This document shows, piece after piece, positions 45,432 to 53,641 of a DNA stretch of 53,641 bases. Numbering within the stretch: the first letter of the stretch is position 1; every line of letters starts with the position of its first letter. Where the stretch lies: assembly GCA_026982695.1 (NCBI GenBank), contig JALSGS010000038.1, positions 1 to 53,641 on the forward strand, in the 5' to 3' direction. Both the position numbers and the translations under genes were made by a program. Under the pieces are notes generated by a model. The model did not search any database. It was not told where the DNA came from and saw only the letters and a list, made by a program, of their open reading frames with translations. Origin of the DNA: Saprospiraceae bacterium. Its GTDB lineage: Bacteria; Bacteroidota; Bacteroidia; Chitinophagales; Saprospiraceae.

Positions 45432-46790
45432 ATGAGCAAAGACTCTCGTGATCGGGCCACTATCGACGGCTTTTCGCGCCTGAGCAAAGACAAAAAAATC
45501 GCTTGGGTAAGCACCCATTACGCCGAAGACCCTTCATCCTTTGCCGAAGAGCTACATCAGTTTCAACACACTGATCCACAGGTACAAAAAGTACTCGATG
45601 GCTTCAGTGAAAACACCTTGGCCAATTTCCCCATGCCCTATGGTGTAGCCCCCAATTTTCTCATCAATGGCAAGGTGTACTGTGTGCCCATGGTCATCGA
45701 AGAGAGCTCTGTGGTGGCGGCAGCCTCGGCGGCAGCCAAGTTCTGGCTCGAGCGGGGGGGCTTTCACACGCGCGTGATCGACACGCGCAAGATCGGCCAA
45801 GTGCACTTCCTATGGCGGGGGCGCAAGCACTTGCTCGAACGCGCTTTCCCCGAGTTAGAAAAACAGCTGCGCCAACATGTAGCTCCCCTCACCGCCAATA
45901 TGGAGCAGCGCGGCGGTGGCATCCTCGACATCCAGCTTCGCGACATGAGCGCCCACGAGCCGCACTATTACCAGCTTTTAGTCGAGTTTGAGACTTGCGA
46001 CTCCATGGGTGCCAACTTCATCAACTCGGTACTGGAAAACTTTGCCCGCACCTTAGAGCACTTTGCCCTTGACTATCCACATTTTAGCGAACAAGAGCGC
46101 GAGGTGGATGTCCTTATGGCCATCCTCTCTAATTACACACCTGACTGCCTGGTGAAAGCTTGGGTAAGATGCCCTATTGCCGCACTGGGTTCCTGTGGCC
46201 CCGACATGGATGCCCACACTTTTGCCGAGCGCTTTCGCCAAGCTGTGCGCATCGCCCAGATCGACCCCTACCGCGCTACCACGCACAACAAGGGCATCTT
46301 CAACGGCATCGATGCAGTAGTCATCGCTACGGGCAATGACTTTCGCGCAGTAGAAGCCTGTGGCCACACCTGGGCAACCCGTACAGGACAATATCGCAGC
46401 CTCAGCCAGTGCCGCATCAAAGAGGGCGTCTTTCACTTCGAGCTGGAGCTTCCCCTGGCCATAGGCACTGTAGGCGGCCTTACCCGGCTCCACCCACTGG
46501 CAAGCCGATCGCTCGAGATGCTGGGCAACCCCTCGGCGCGCGAGCTGATGCAGATCATAGCGGCTGTAGGTCTGGCACAAAACTTTGCAGCAGTGCGCTC
46601 ACTGGTGACTACGGGTATCCAAAAAGGGCATATGAAAATGCATTTGCTCAATATCCTCAATCACTTGGGTGCTGACGAGCAAGAAATCGAGCAAGCTCTT
46701 CAACACTTTTCCGACAAGGTGGTCTCTTTCGCACTGGTGCGCCAGTTTTTGGAAGCTCATCGACAACACAAGGAAATGGCAAAAAAGTAA
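45432..46790 (+). CDS. Hydroxymethylglutaryl-CoA reductase, class II type
   Basis: A 452-residue enzyme reducing HMG-CoA to mevalonate. The ATG at 45432 (MSKDSRDRA) is preferred over one 42 bases upstream. The catalytic glutamate is in VIEESSVVAAAS near 98. DSMGANFIN follows, then the catalytic lysine in THNKGIFNGIDAVVIATGNDFRA, the GTVGGLTRL cofactor segment and the C-terminal GHMKMH with the catalytic histidine. The pattern is that of bacterial class II enzymes. It is 62 bases before the GHMP kinase. Confidence 0.95.
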   Translation: MSKDSRDRATIDGFSRLSKDKKIAWVSTHYAEDPSSFAEELHQFQHTDPQVQKVLDGFSENTLANFPMPYGVAPNFLINGKVYCVPMVIEESSVVAAASAAAKFWLERGGFHTRVIDTRKIGQVHFLWRGRKHLLERAFPELEKQLRQHVAPLTANMEQRGGGILDIQLRDMSAHEPHYYQLLVEFETCDSMGANFINSVLENFARTLEHFALDYPHFSEQEREVDVLMAILSNYTPDCLVKAWVRCPIAALGSCGPDMDAHTFAERFRQAVRIAQIDPYRATTHNKGIFNGIDAVVIATGNDFRAVEACGHTWATRTGQYRSLSQCRIKEGVFHFELELPLAIGTVGGLTRLHPLASRSLEMLGNPSARELMQIIAAVGLAQNFAAVRSLVTTGIQKGHMKMHLLNILNHLGADEQEIEQALQHFSDKVVSFALVRQFLEAHRQHKEMAKK

Positions 46791-46852
46791 GATGACACCA
46801 GTGTTGAGTGCGGCTGCCACTGCTTACTGCCGACGAACTAACACAACGCCCA

Positions 46853-47815
46853 ATGAACGCCAATTGCAAGCAATCTTTTTATGCACATGGGAAACTGCTT
46901 CTCACAGGGGAATACTTTGTGCTGGAAGGCGCACGCGCACTGGCTTTACCCGTGCGTCTGGGCCAATGGCTATACTGCTACGCCAGCAGTGTACCTCTAC
47001 TGCAATGGCACGCATACGATGCCGACGGCACTCAGTGGTTTTCGTGCACCATCGATCCAGCTACGCTGCATATCCTTTCTGCTGATGCCAATGGCCCAGC
47101 CCATCGCCTGCAAACCATCCTTGAAGCGGCCATCCAGCTCAATCCCACCTTTCGCACCGACATAGCACACACTGCAGTACACACGCACCTGGAATTCCCT
47201 AGGCAGTGGGGGTTTGGTTCAAGTGCTACACTACTGGCCAATCTCGCACGCTGGGCTCAGGTCGATCCATTTGCCTTGCTAGAAGCCAGCTTTGGTGGTT
47301 CAGGCTACGACCTGGCTACCGCCATGGCTGAAAGTCCCATTATTTTTTGGCGCAGCCCTCACAACGGCAGCTGGCAGCCTCATTGGGAACCCGCATCCTT
47401 CCACCCACCTTTTGCTGACCAATTATGGTTCATCTATCTGGAAGCAAAACAAGACAGCCGCCAAGGCATTGCACGCTTTGCCAAGCTGGCGGCGCGCCTC
47501 GACCTACACGCTCTGATCAGAGCCATTTCCCGCCTCACTGACCACATCCTACACGCCGAGCAACTCGATGCATTCGAAGAGTATGTGCGCCGCCACGAAG
47601 AGTTAGTGGCGCAAGCTCTCGACCTTAAACCCGTACAGCAAACGCACTTTCCCGACTACGACTTAGGTGTAATCAAATCGCTAGGTGCTTGGGGTGGCGA
47701 CTTCGTACTAGCCACTTCCCGCCAAGGACCAAACGAGACACGCCAGTGGTTTGCTCACAGGGGCTATCCCACCTGCCTCAGCTGGCAGGAAGTGATGCAA
47801 ACAAAAAAAATTTGA
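46853..47815 (+). CDS. GHMP-family kinase of the mevalonate pathway
   Basis: A 320-residue kinase with the three GHMP motifs: YAHGKLLLTGEYFVLEGARAL near the N-terminus, the glycine-rich ATP loop FGSSATLLANLA (GFGSSA) near 118, and a C-terminal LGAWGGDFVLA. The GGSGYDLA segment holds the catalytic Asp. It is placed with fni and HMG-CoA reductase, so mevalonate kinase or phosphomevalonate kinase is likely, but the sequence alone does not decide which. Diphosphomevalonate decarboxylase is not in the window. The ATG at 46853 is preferred to an earlier in-frame start at 46808. Confidence 0.88.
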   Translation: MNANCKQSFYAHGKLLLTGEYFVLEGARALALPVRLGQWLYCYASSVPLLQWHAYDADGTQWFSCTIDPATLHILSADANGPAHRLQTILEAAIQLNPTFRTDIAHTAVHTHLEFPRQWGFGSSATLLANLARWAQVDPFALLEASFGGSGYDLATAMAESPIIFWRSPHNGSWQPHWEPASFHPPFADQLWFIYLEAKQDSRQGIARFAKLAARLDLHALIRAISRLTDHILHAEQLDAFEEYVRRHEELVAQALDLKPVQQTHFPDYDLGVIKSLGAWGGDFVLATSRQGPNETRQWFAHRGYPTCLSWQEVMQTKKI

Positions 47816-47843
47816 CACGCTCAAGCTGCCTTTCTCATCACAC

Positions 47844-47869
47844 GGACAGGAAGTGCGATGCGTCTGTCC
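47844..47869. terminator. Weak bidirectional hairpin
   Basis: GGACAG (47844-47849) pairs with CTGTCC (47864-47869) across 14 bases, between the convergent GHMP kinase and DUF4249-like genes. No T tail. Confidence 0.3.
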
Positions 47870-47881
47870 CCATCATGTGTA

Positions 47882-48844
47882 CTACCAATACACTTTTAAC
47901 TTGTCCTCGCACAACATGCGGAAAGAACCTAGCCCACCTTCGACGTTCATTTCCAGGGTAACAGGTTCGGCAAAAGGACCGAGCTCCTCACTGCGATACA
48001 TCAAGCGCCAAGATCGTATCCACGCTGCTGCCTCTGGCGTCAGAGAAACCAATTTGGCCTGGGTAAAAGCACCTTCGGTTAGTGCACTACTGTTCATAGC
48101 AGAAAAGTGAAACACGACACTCACTGAAGTGCCATCAAACTGGCGGTCGTCCAATAGCCAAGGGCCATAAGTGGCGTCAGAAAACAGGCTTCCCCCTTTG
48201 GGCACGTGTTCATGGCTGACCAGCTCAATTTGTGCATCGGCAAAAGAGCGCGGTCCAAAAGAGTCATCCAGGGCCAGCAACAGGTCGATCAAGTAGTAGT
48301 TTGCTTCCCCTGGAGGGTCGTCGAATGAGACTGTTACTGTTCCTTGCAAGGGAGCCCAAGCTTGTAGTGGCTCGCCCAATGAGGTAACCACTTCGTTCAC
48401 AGGTACACAGGTAGGCGTAGTTTGGGAGGCATAGAGTCTTTGGCCATCAGCCAAAATTACTTCTATCGCCCAGGTATCTGATTGTGGAGGCACTGGCTCG
48501 GGTAACGGACAGAAGGGAGCATCTGCACCAAATGTCTGTTCGTCTATGAGAAAGGGACCACACCACTGGGTACCATTCCGATACAAGAAAATTTGCGCAG
48601 TACGCTCCATGTCTGTCAATCCAAGCGACGAGATATTGAGCCCAAAACGCACGTCATAGACTGGCATGAGGTCAACCACAGCTCGAGTATCCCCAACCCT
48701 AAGTGTACAATCGAGCCAAGGTACTGGGTCAAAAAGCGGCACAGAAGCCTCGCGCAACACCATGTCAGCACAGCTCGTCAGGCTGAGCGTGCTACTAAAG
48801 AGCACACCATAGAGCAAAATGAAAGAAGTAAACTTACGATTCAT
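47882..48844 (-). CDS. DUF4249-like lipoprotein
   Basis: A 320-residue protein with a lipoprotein signal peptide (MNRKFTSFILLYGVLF then LTSC, lipobox cysteine near 25). The rest is beta-rich: repeated short strands, conserved-looking PPGEANYYLIDL and WRLMYRSEELG patterns as in DUF4249 proteins, which are encoded after TonB-dependent receptors in Bacteroidota. Assignment to DUF4249 is by context and pattern. It begins 42 bases after the receptor stop and probably sits on the outer membrane with that receptor. Confidence 0.75.
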   Translation of the reverse strand: MNRKFTSFILLYGVLFSSTLSLTSCADMVLREASVPLFDPVPWLDCTLRVGDTRAVVDLMPVYDVRFGLNISSLGLTDMERTAQIFLYRNGTQWCGPFLIDEQTFGADAPFCPLPEPVPPQSDTWAIEVILADGQRLYASQTTPTCVPVNEVVTSLGEPLQAWAPLQGTVTVSFDDPPGEANYYLIDLLLALDDSFGPRSFADAQIELVSHEHVPKGGSLFSDATYGPWLLDDRQFDGTSVSVVFHFSAMNSSALTEGAFTQAKLVSLTPEAAAWIRSWRLMYRSEELGPFAEPVTLEMNVEGGLGSFRMLCEDKLKVYW

Positions 48845-48886
48845 GTGTACTCACTTTTTTTGCCAATTAGAAGTCAAGCGTACCTA

Positions 48887-51250
48887 CTACTCAGTGAGTA
48901 GTGTTGTGGACAGCTGAAAAGCGACAAAAGGCAAGATGGGGAAGAGGGTGAGTTCATACAACCCCTTCTCTTTGCCTGGTGGGTTAAGCACATCTACATA
49001 CAAAGGGTTCCGCCTGCTATAAGCATTGTACAGGCCAAAAATCCAGGTGCGCAAAAAGCGCTTTTTGCGCTTGCTGCGCTGTAGACTCAAGTCAAGGCGG
49101 TGCAAAGGGCGATTGCGACGCTCATCCGGAGTGCTGTATATGTAATATTCGGTGGTATTCGGAACTCGATAAGCAGGCACAATCAATGGATTGCCCGTAG
49201 CAAATACCCAAACAGCAGAAAAACGCATGCGGTCGTTGATATGCCACTCCCACGCTATATCCACTTTGTGCCGGCGGTCGAAGGGATGAAAAAAGGGACG
49301 GCCTCCATTTTTTCTAGGAAAATGTACCTGTGCTCTCGAGTAAGTATAATGCATGCGAAGCGACCAGTTGTCGCGTTCGGTGTAGCCACTCAACTCCCAT
49401 CCAAAAGCGTAACCGCTACCCCGAGCAAACATGTCTTGCTCATTGCGGATAGGCCAAGTAGGATCAGCCCCATCGGCATACATCACTATGTTCTGCATGC
49501 GCTTATACCACGGGCCCGTTTCCAACCTCCATCGAGCGTCCCACCACCCCTTCAGTTGCAAGGCGTATTGCCACGATGATTGCGGCGGGAATTGCGCTGA
49601 AGCAGGCAACCACCGATCCGTAGGTAATGCAATGCGCATGCCATGGGCCAGATGACTGTATTGCATCATGCGCGTCAGTGTACCGTACAATGCCCATTTG
49701 TCCGACCACATGTAGCGTAGCACCAAGCGCGGTTCGAGTGCTCCGGTGCGATAGGTCGCTCGCATCAACCCCGAAAGGCGCAAACCTACCATGCCTGACC
49801 ATGGGCCATAAGCCCACTTGTCTTGCACATACCATGCCCCTTCGAGTGCACGCGCTTCGCCCCATTTTTCTGAAATGTACTGTGCAAAGCCAGGACCTTC
49901 TAAGCTGAATTGCAAGCTAAAGGGACGATACGCATGGCGCATTAAATACAAACCACTTTCCAATTGATGATGCAGTCGCGCATATACACCCCATAGATGC
50001 AAACGCCGATCAGATATAGATGCTTGCAACCATCGATTTTGCAACTGACTGGAGTCGGTATCCGGAGCCCAATGCGTAGAGAAGCCCCACTCCATAGGCG
50101 AGTGGCCAACCCCCACACGGGCACTTATCCAGAGGCTATCGCCAAAATAGTAGGTACCTCCTACAGCTGCTATGCGATTGCCCCAGCTCAATAGATACCC
50201 ATCCTCGTTTAGCGTCACCTGAATGAGCTCGTTCATCATCGGTTCCGTTACCCATCCCAGTTTTTGGACATACACATCAATTAGATCCTGACCCCAGTAG
50301 CTCGTTGCCCAAAAATGCCATCGTGATGAAGGCCGATAGGTAAGTTTTAAGTTATAGTCGTGAAAATAAGCTTTTCCACCCAGCCCGTTTCGCCGAGAAA
50401 ATGGCGCAAGTAGTAAATCAATCCAAGTACGTCGCGCCCCTACTAACAGCGTCATCCTGTCCGAAACAGGACCATAACCTGTCAGGCGACCACTGATCAA
50501 TCCGATTCCCCCATGCCATTGCCAAGCAGTATCAGCACCCGGGCGCACCGACACGTCAATAACAGCACTGAGGCGCCCTCCATAACGAGCAGGAAAGCCG
50601 CCTCGATAGAAGTGTATGTCTCGTACTACATCGGGATTAAACACCGATAAAAAACCAAATACATGATTGGCGTAATAAAGAGGCTCGCCATCGATCAAAA
50701 GCAGGTTTTGATCGCGCAAACCGCCACGTACAAAAATGCTACTTTGCCCCTCGAGTCCCATCTGCACTCCCGGCAATGTAGCCAAAGTGCGCAGCAGGTC
50801 GGGCTCTCCTATAAGCACAGGCTGCACCAATACATCTTTGGCCAAAAGGTGCATGCTTTCGACTTGATCAGGTGCAAAAAACGCTTCTCTATCGCGTAGA
50901 GCGGTGATCTCGGCCTGAGGCAGTTGCTCCCCAGGCTCAAGCCATACTTCTAGCGGACGCGTCAATGGCAAGCGCACGTGCAACAGTGCTTCGTGATAGC
51001 CCACGTAAGAAATGCGCAGGTAGGCACTATCGGCATCTAAGCGCAAGCTAAAAAAGCCCAAAGTATCAGTCACAGTGCCCTTATCCGTAATGTAATCAAA
51101 AACGTTGGCATTAGCCAAGGGTTGCCGCGTGCGTGCATCGAACACATGACCGCTCACTTGCCCCCATAGCGAAAGTGAAGTGAAAAGATACACCCACACC
51201 ATTGCGCTCACATGCCCATATATTTTGGAAAGTCGGCTCGCACATTGCAT
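48887..51250 (-). CDS. TonB-dependent outer-membrane receptor
   Basis: A 787-residue receptor. After a signal peptide (ending LWGQ) comes a carboxypeptidase-regulatory-like domain (VSGHVFDARTRQPLANANV, then FFSLRLDADSAYLRISYVGY, residues about 30-110). The plug domain follows (LLRTLATLPGVQMGLEGQSSIFVRGG..NLLLIDG near 158-190; FYRGGFPARYGGRLSAVIDV near 215-235), then a barrel of many amphipathic strands ending in a strand-like FVAFQLSTTLL. Such receptors import a ligand using TonB energy; the ligand is not evident. Partner of the DUF4249-like lipoprotein downstream. Confidence 0.93.
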   Translation of the reverse strand: MQCASRLSKIYGHVSAMVWVYLFTSLSLWGQVSGHVFDARTRQPLANANVFDYITDKGTVTDTLGFFSLRLDADSAYLRISYVGYHEALLHVRLPLTRPLEVWLEPGEQLPQAEITALRDREAFFAPDQVESMHLLAKDVLVQPVLIGEPDLLRTLATLPGVQMGLEGQSSIFVRGGLRDQNLLLIDGEPLYYANHVFGFLSVFNPDVVRDIHFYRGGFPARYGGRLSAVIDVSVRPGADTAWQWHGGIGLISGRLTGYGPVSDRMTLLVGARRTWIDLLLAPFSRRNGLGGKAYFHDYNLKLTYRPSSRWHFWATSYWGQDLIDVYVQKLGWVTEPMMNELIQVTLNEDGYLLSWGNRIAAVGGTYYFGDSLWISARVGVGHSPMEWGFSTHWAPDTDSSQLQNRWLQASISDRRLHLWGVYARLHHQLESGLYLMRHAYRPFSLQFSLEGPGFAQYISEKWGEARALEGAWYVQDKWAYGPWSGMVGLRLSGLMRATYRTGALEPRLVLRYMWSDKWALYGTLTRMMQYSHLAHGMRIALPTDRWLPASAQFPPQSSWQYALQLKGWWDARWRLETGPWYKRMQNIVMYADGADPTWPIRNEQDMFARGSGYAFGWELSGYTERDNWSLRMHYTYSRAQVHFPRKNGGRPFFHPFDRRHKVDIAWEWHINDRMRFSAVWVFATGNPLIVPAYRVPNTTEYYIYSTPDERRNRPLHRLDLSLQRSKRKKRFLRTWIFGLYNAYSRRNPLYVDVLNPPGKEKGLYELTLFPILPFVAFQLSTTLLTE

Positions 51251-51348
51251 TTGTACATACCTGTTTTAAATGCAAAAGAAAACCCCACCCTAAAGCTCCC
51301 TTTCTATCTCTACAATGGGATAGCTGAGGGCAGGGCACAACTCACATA

Positions 51349-53376
51349 TCAGTGAACCCATACTTTTTCTGTCTTGCTCGCACGATCATTTCGCCAATGG
51401 AAAATATACAGCCTGCCTGCTTCCAACCACCCTTCCTCCTTAAGCATCTGGGCACTCACTGCAGTAGGGCGCGCCCATGTTTCTATTCCCTTCCATACGA
51501 GTCTTCCACTAAAGTCATAGACGTAGAGGCTGCAGGGCCAGCTGAGGGGTACCGCATGCTCTTTGTAGGCGGTGGCCTCTACAGCAGCTACTTTGCTTTG
51601 CGGCTCAATTAGCAATAGTTCAGTAGCTGAATGTGTTCGCCTTGAAGTGCCTTGAATCTCTCCTTGTCGGTAAGCAACTTGCCGCCACGACACAGGTGGC
51701 CCATATGCCCCCGGCCGACAACCAATAGTATATGACAGCTCCCCGTATTCACCCGGAAGCGGATCATAAGGCGTCCAACCATTCCATGGCCATAATGCAA
51801 AGTGCCACCTCACAATGTCGAGCATATGCGACGTATTGTAAAAAGGAAAAATAAAGCCCTTAGCTACCCAGTTCCCCATTTGGTCGGTACAGCAAGCAAC
51901 AGGTGGCCCGCCATCAGCTGGGACTACTGCATCGATTGAGAAACTAGATCGCACCTTTGCCCATGACCTCCATTTGCGCTTGCCGCCTGAGCGGAGGTAA
52001 GAGGTAGAAAACACATAAAAACGAATGGGCTGATTGGGTGGAAAGCAGTAAAAATAGTCGTCCAAGGAAATTAGCGTGGTATCCAAAGTGCTTGTACCCC
52101 AACTGCCCTCGTGTTCCCATGCTTTTACCGACAGCAAATTTTCGAGCTGTTGAGCCAACTCTTCCACTTGTGTCAAGCCACTTCCCCCGCCAATACCACC
52201 AACAATGATAGAGGCTATATTGACTGCTGATAGCCAAAAATCGGTATTGGCAGATACCTCGGCATAGGCAGATGTACGGGCTACTCCAGCCCCCAACACT
52301 TCCCACCCGGCACCATCTTTTTTGAGCAAAGCGGCATAGTCTTCTGCATCGGCCCAGGCAGCCTTGTTCCCTATCGTCACACACCAACCCGCATCTTTAC
52401 TGACCTGAGAATATAGATCAATCACATAGCGCGCGCTCAAGTACAAGCATTTCTCACATGCACATGTTTTTGGTAGGTAGAGCTTGCCGACACACAAATA
52501 GTGATAACCCAAGGCAGCATAACTCGCCGACACACTAAATGCGCCATTCGCCTCATTGTATTGGTACTGATAGTGGCCATTACCCGTCCGACACCCCTGT
52601 GTATAGAGTGCCACGTCCTTAGCAGCTCCCGCCCTTTCTATGGCGAGTTCATACTTAGCATCAGGGTCCCCGAGCGTGCCCGTGCCATAAAAAGCAACTG
52701 GCTCGATAGTGCCATTGCTCATAGTAGCCGGTGATGCCTGTTGCCATCGCACAAACACAAAGGCACATCGGCAAGGCTCCTCATCCTCTACCTCAAAAGC
52801 AGTAGCCGGTGGCCAAGCATTGCCATAGTCTTGTGCAAAAGGCTGTCCGCCGAGCAAAAACTGCTGCAAAAAAGCCAGTCGCTCCCACAAAGGGATCTCA
52901 TTGTGTTGCGCCATAAAGGTGACCAGATCTTTATCGAATTGTTGGGTAAAAGCTTCGAGCAGGTCAAACAAAGGAAGACTTACACCTATGCCCGATTCGT
53001 AATCGGGGCCTGGAAAAGTTTCCAAGTGAGCAAGCACCTGCATATTGCCGCAAAAGTCTTCCGCCTCTACTGTAAATATGCGATTGGGTGGAAGATGAGA
53101 CAAAGACAACTGCCCCAAAGATCTCGGAATGTACCATTCGCCCACTAGCTCCCCATACTCATCGTACACGACTATACGTGTGACAAGCTTAGAAGTGCGA
53201 AAGCGAACAAGCACCTTAGCGTACGCTTCATAATGGACCACACTAACGCTCTCCACCTCAGCTAAAGGACAAAACTCAGAGGATTGTGCGCAAATAGTCG
53301 AGCCAGTAAACAAAAACATCAGCCCCCCTAATATGAAACAACCTACCGCATGAAGGAAGGGTACATTTTTCTTCAT
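51349..53376 (-). CDS. T9SS-exported protein with type A-like sorting tail
   Basis: A 675-residue protein with a signal peptide (about 1-31, ending TICAQ). The first 120 residues are a beta-rich domain (VVHYEAYAKVLVRFRTS, RIVVYDEYGELVGEW). The middle, about 120-600, is unrecognised and contains several cysteine pairs (CRCAF, CACEKC, ACCTD) and a Gly-rich hydrophobic stretch IASIIVGGIGGGSG. The last 70 residues end SLYVYDFSGRLVW, a helix-like AQMLKEEGWLEAG, then RLYIFHWRNDRASKTEKVWV, resembling the type A T9SS sorting tail. It lies 98 bases upstream of the receptor gene, so the three may form one surface operon. Confidence 0.75.
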   Translation of the reverse strand: MKKNVPFLHAVGCFILGGLMFLFTGSTICAQSSEFCPLAEVESVSVVHYEAYAKVLVRFRTSKLVTRIVVYDEYGELVGEWYIPRSLGQLSLSHLPPNRIFTVEAEDFCGNMQVLAHLETFPGPDYESGIGVSLPLFDLLEAFTQQFDKDLVTFMAQHNEIPLWERLAFLQQFLLGGQPFAQDYGNAWPPATAFEVEDEEPCRCAFVFVRWQQASPATMSNGTIEPVAFYGTGTLGDPDAKYELAIERAGAAKDVALYTQGCRTGNGHYQYQYNEANGAFSVSASYAALGYHYLCVGKLYLPKTCACEKCLYLSARYVIDLYSQVSKDAGWCVTIGNKAAWADAEDYAALLKKDGAGWEVLGAGVARTSAYAEVSANTDFWLSAVNIASIIVGGIGGGSGLTQVEELAQQLENLLSVKAWEHEGSWGTSTLDTTLISLDDYFYCFPPNQPIRFYVFSTSYLRSGGKRKWRSWAKVRSSFSIDAVVPADGGPPVACCTDQMGNWVAKGFIFPFYNTSHMLDIVRWHFALWPWNGWTPYDPLPGEYGELSYTIGCRPGAYGPPVSWRQVAYRQGEIQGTSRRTHSATELLLIEPQSKVAAVEATAYKEHAVPLSWPCSLYVYDFSGRLVWKGIETWARPTAVSAQMLKEEGWLEAGRLYIFHWRNDRASKTEKVWVH

Positions 53377-53476
53377 AGCTAAACGAAAAGAACTTTTTAC
53401 TAACTAATCGCCTCACACATCAGGGCGGAAGACATTCGCCCCCATGCATCGGCACCAAATGCACGGCTTTGTCACT

Positions 53477-53512
53477 TACTACTACTCACCTCAGCAGCAA
53501 ATAGTAGTAGTA
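53477..53512 (-). promoter_or_regulatory. Leader hairpin with 10 perfect pairs
   Basis: TACTACTACT (53477-53486) and AGTAGTAGTA (53503-53512) are perfect inverted repeats around a 16-base loop, located about 100 bases before the ATG of the T9SS protein on its transcript strand. The simple trinucleotide composition means it could also be a replication-slippage product. Confidence 0.45.
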
Positions 53513-53601
53513 TTGCGCACCCACACCCACAGGAGAAAGACAGCACAAATAAGATATGCCTAACAAGCGCTTGCAGGGATTAAAATTGCCATCATCACTT
53601 A

Positions 53602-53630
53602 CAAATATAATGAATGGGGGGGGGTAACAA
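53602..53630 (-). promoter_or_regulatory. Promoter with a nine-G spacer tract
   Basis: On the minus strand TTG (53630-53628), an 18-base spacer containing nine C (G9 at 53616-53624 on the plus strand), then TATATTTG (53609-53602). Spacing in this phylum is usually 19-21, so the present length would be slightly short. A change of tract length would alter spacing. Confidence 0.5.
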
Positions 53631-53641
53631 GCAAGATTTTT

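Larger units (their letters stand above)
53377..53641. other. Leader and upstream region of the T9SS protein gene
   Basis: 265 bases to the window edge without a gene. It contains the predicted minus-strand promoter (53602-53630), a G9 run inside its spacer, and a 10-bp hairpin (53477-53512) in what would be a 220-base leader. Confidence 0.45.

Noticed and set aside
53616-53624. G9 tract as part of a telomere-like or assembly-end artefact
   Set aside because: It is flanked by normal sequence and lies in a promoter-like setting, but because it is close to the window edge I keep the confidence moderate.

Overview
The window reads as chromosomal DNA from a member of the Bacteroidota. The evidence is a PorP/SprF-like protein beside a giant adhesin with a type IX secretion (T9SS) type B sorting domain, a second secreted protein with a type A-like tail, a TonB-dependent receptor paired with a DUF4249-like lipoprotein, a DUF2480 gene, an RRM RNA-binding protein, and promoters of the Bacteroidota form TTG/TTTG - about 20 nt - TAnnTTTG. 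Genus cannot be settled from the sequence; a Cytophagales or Saprospirales type lineage is a guess. I saw no tRNA, rRNA, CRISPR array, insertion sequence or prophage.

Layout. 1-3612 (+): the 3' end of rsfS, ftsH, and a rhomboid protease. 3682-8660 (-): a second rhomboid, mutL and a small membrane protein as one operon, then DUF547 - yjbQ - a frameshifted LysE-type transporter as another. 9085-19561 (+): a three-gene surface unit made of a 2450-residue HYR/Ig-like adhesin, a PorP/SprF outer-membrane protein and an OmpA/PD40 lipoprotein-like or periplasmic partner. 19677-22794 (+): rpmH (too short for most ORF callers) and polA. 22795-23489: a 695-base gene-free stretch with DnaA-box-like words. 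23490-29253 (+): a small conserved protein, a CbpA-type DnaJ, ClpB, two small genes and a ComF protein. 29277-33553 (-): a small SPOR-like secreted protein, a tiny lysine-rich membrane protein, two esterases and radA. 33554-34774: an RRM protein gene with a long U-rich leader, followed by a self-contained promoter-to-terminator unit of about 275 nt that looks like a structured small RNA and contains a 55-codon ORF. 34775-40483: an unknown membrane protein, scpB, DUF2480, a MltD-like lytic transglycosylase, an unknown membrane protein (-), and parE. 40571-44032 (-): pyrH, tsf, rpsB, rpsI, rplM. 44336-47815 (+): three mevalonate-pathway isoprenoid genes (fni, HMG-CoA reductase, a GHMP kinase). 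47882-53376 (-): DUF4249-like lipoprotein, TonB-dependent receptor and a T9SS-exported protein whose predicted promoter contains a run of nine G.

How the genes fit together. The housekeeping content covers proteostasis (FtsH, ClpB, DnaJ, rhomboids), DNA metabolism (MutL, PolA, RadA, ParE, ScpB), translation (RsfS, L34, L13, S9, S2, EF-Ts) and isoprenoid synthesis. The accessory content is envelope-centred: two T9SS cargo proteins and their likely outer-membrane partners. The most interesting unexplained parts are the RRM gene with its leader plus the adjacent structured transcription unit, and the poly-G promoter at the right edge.
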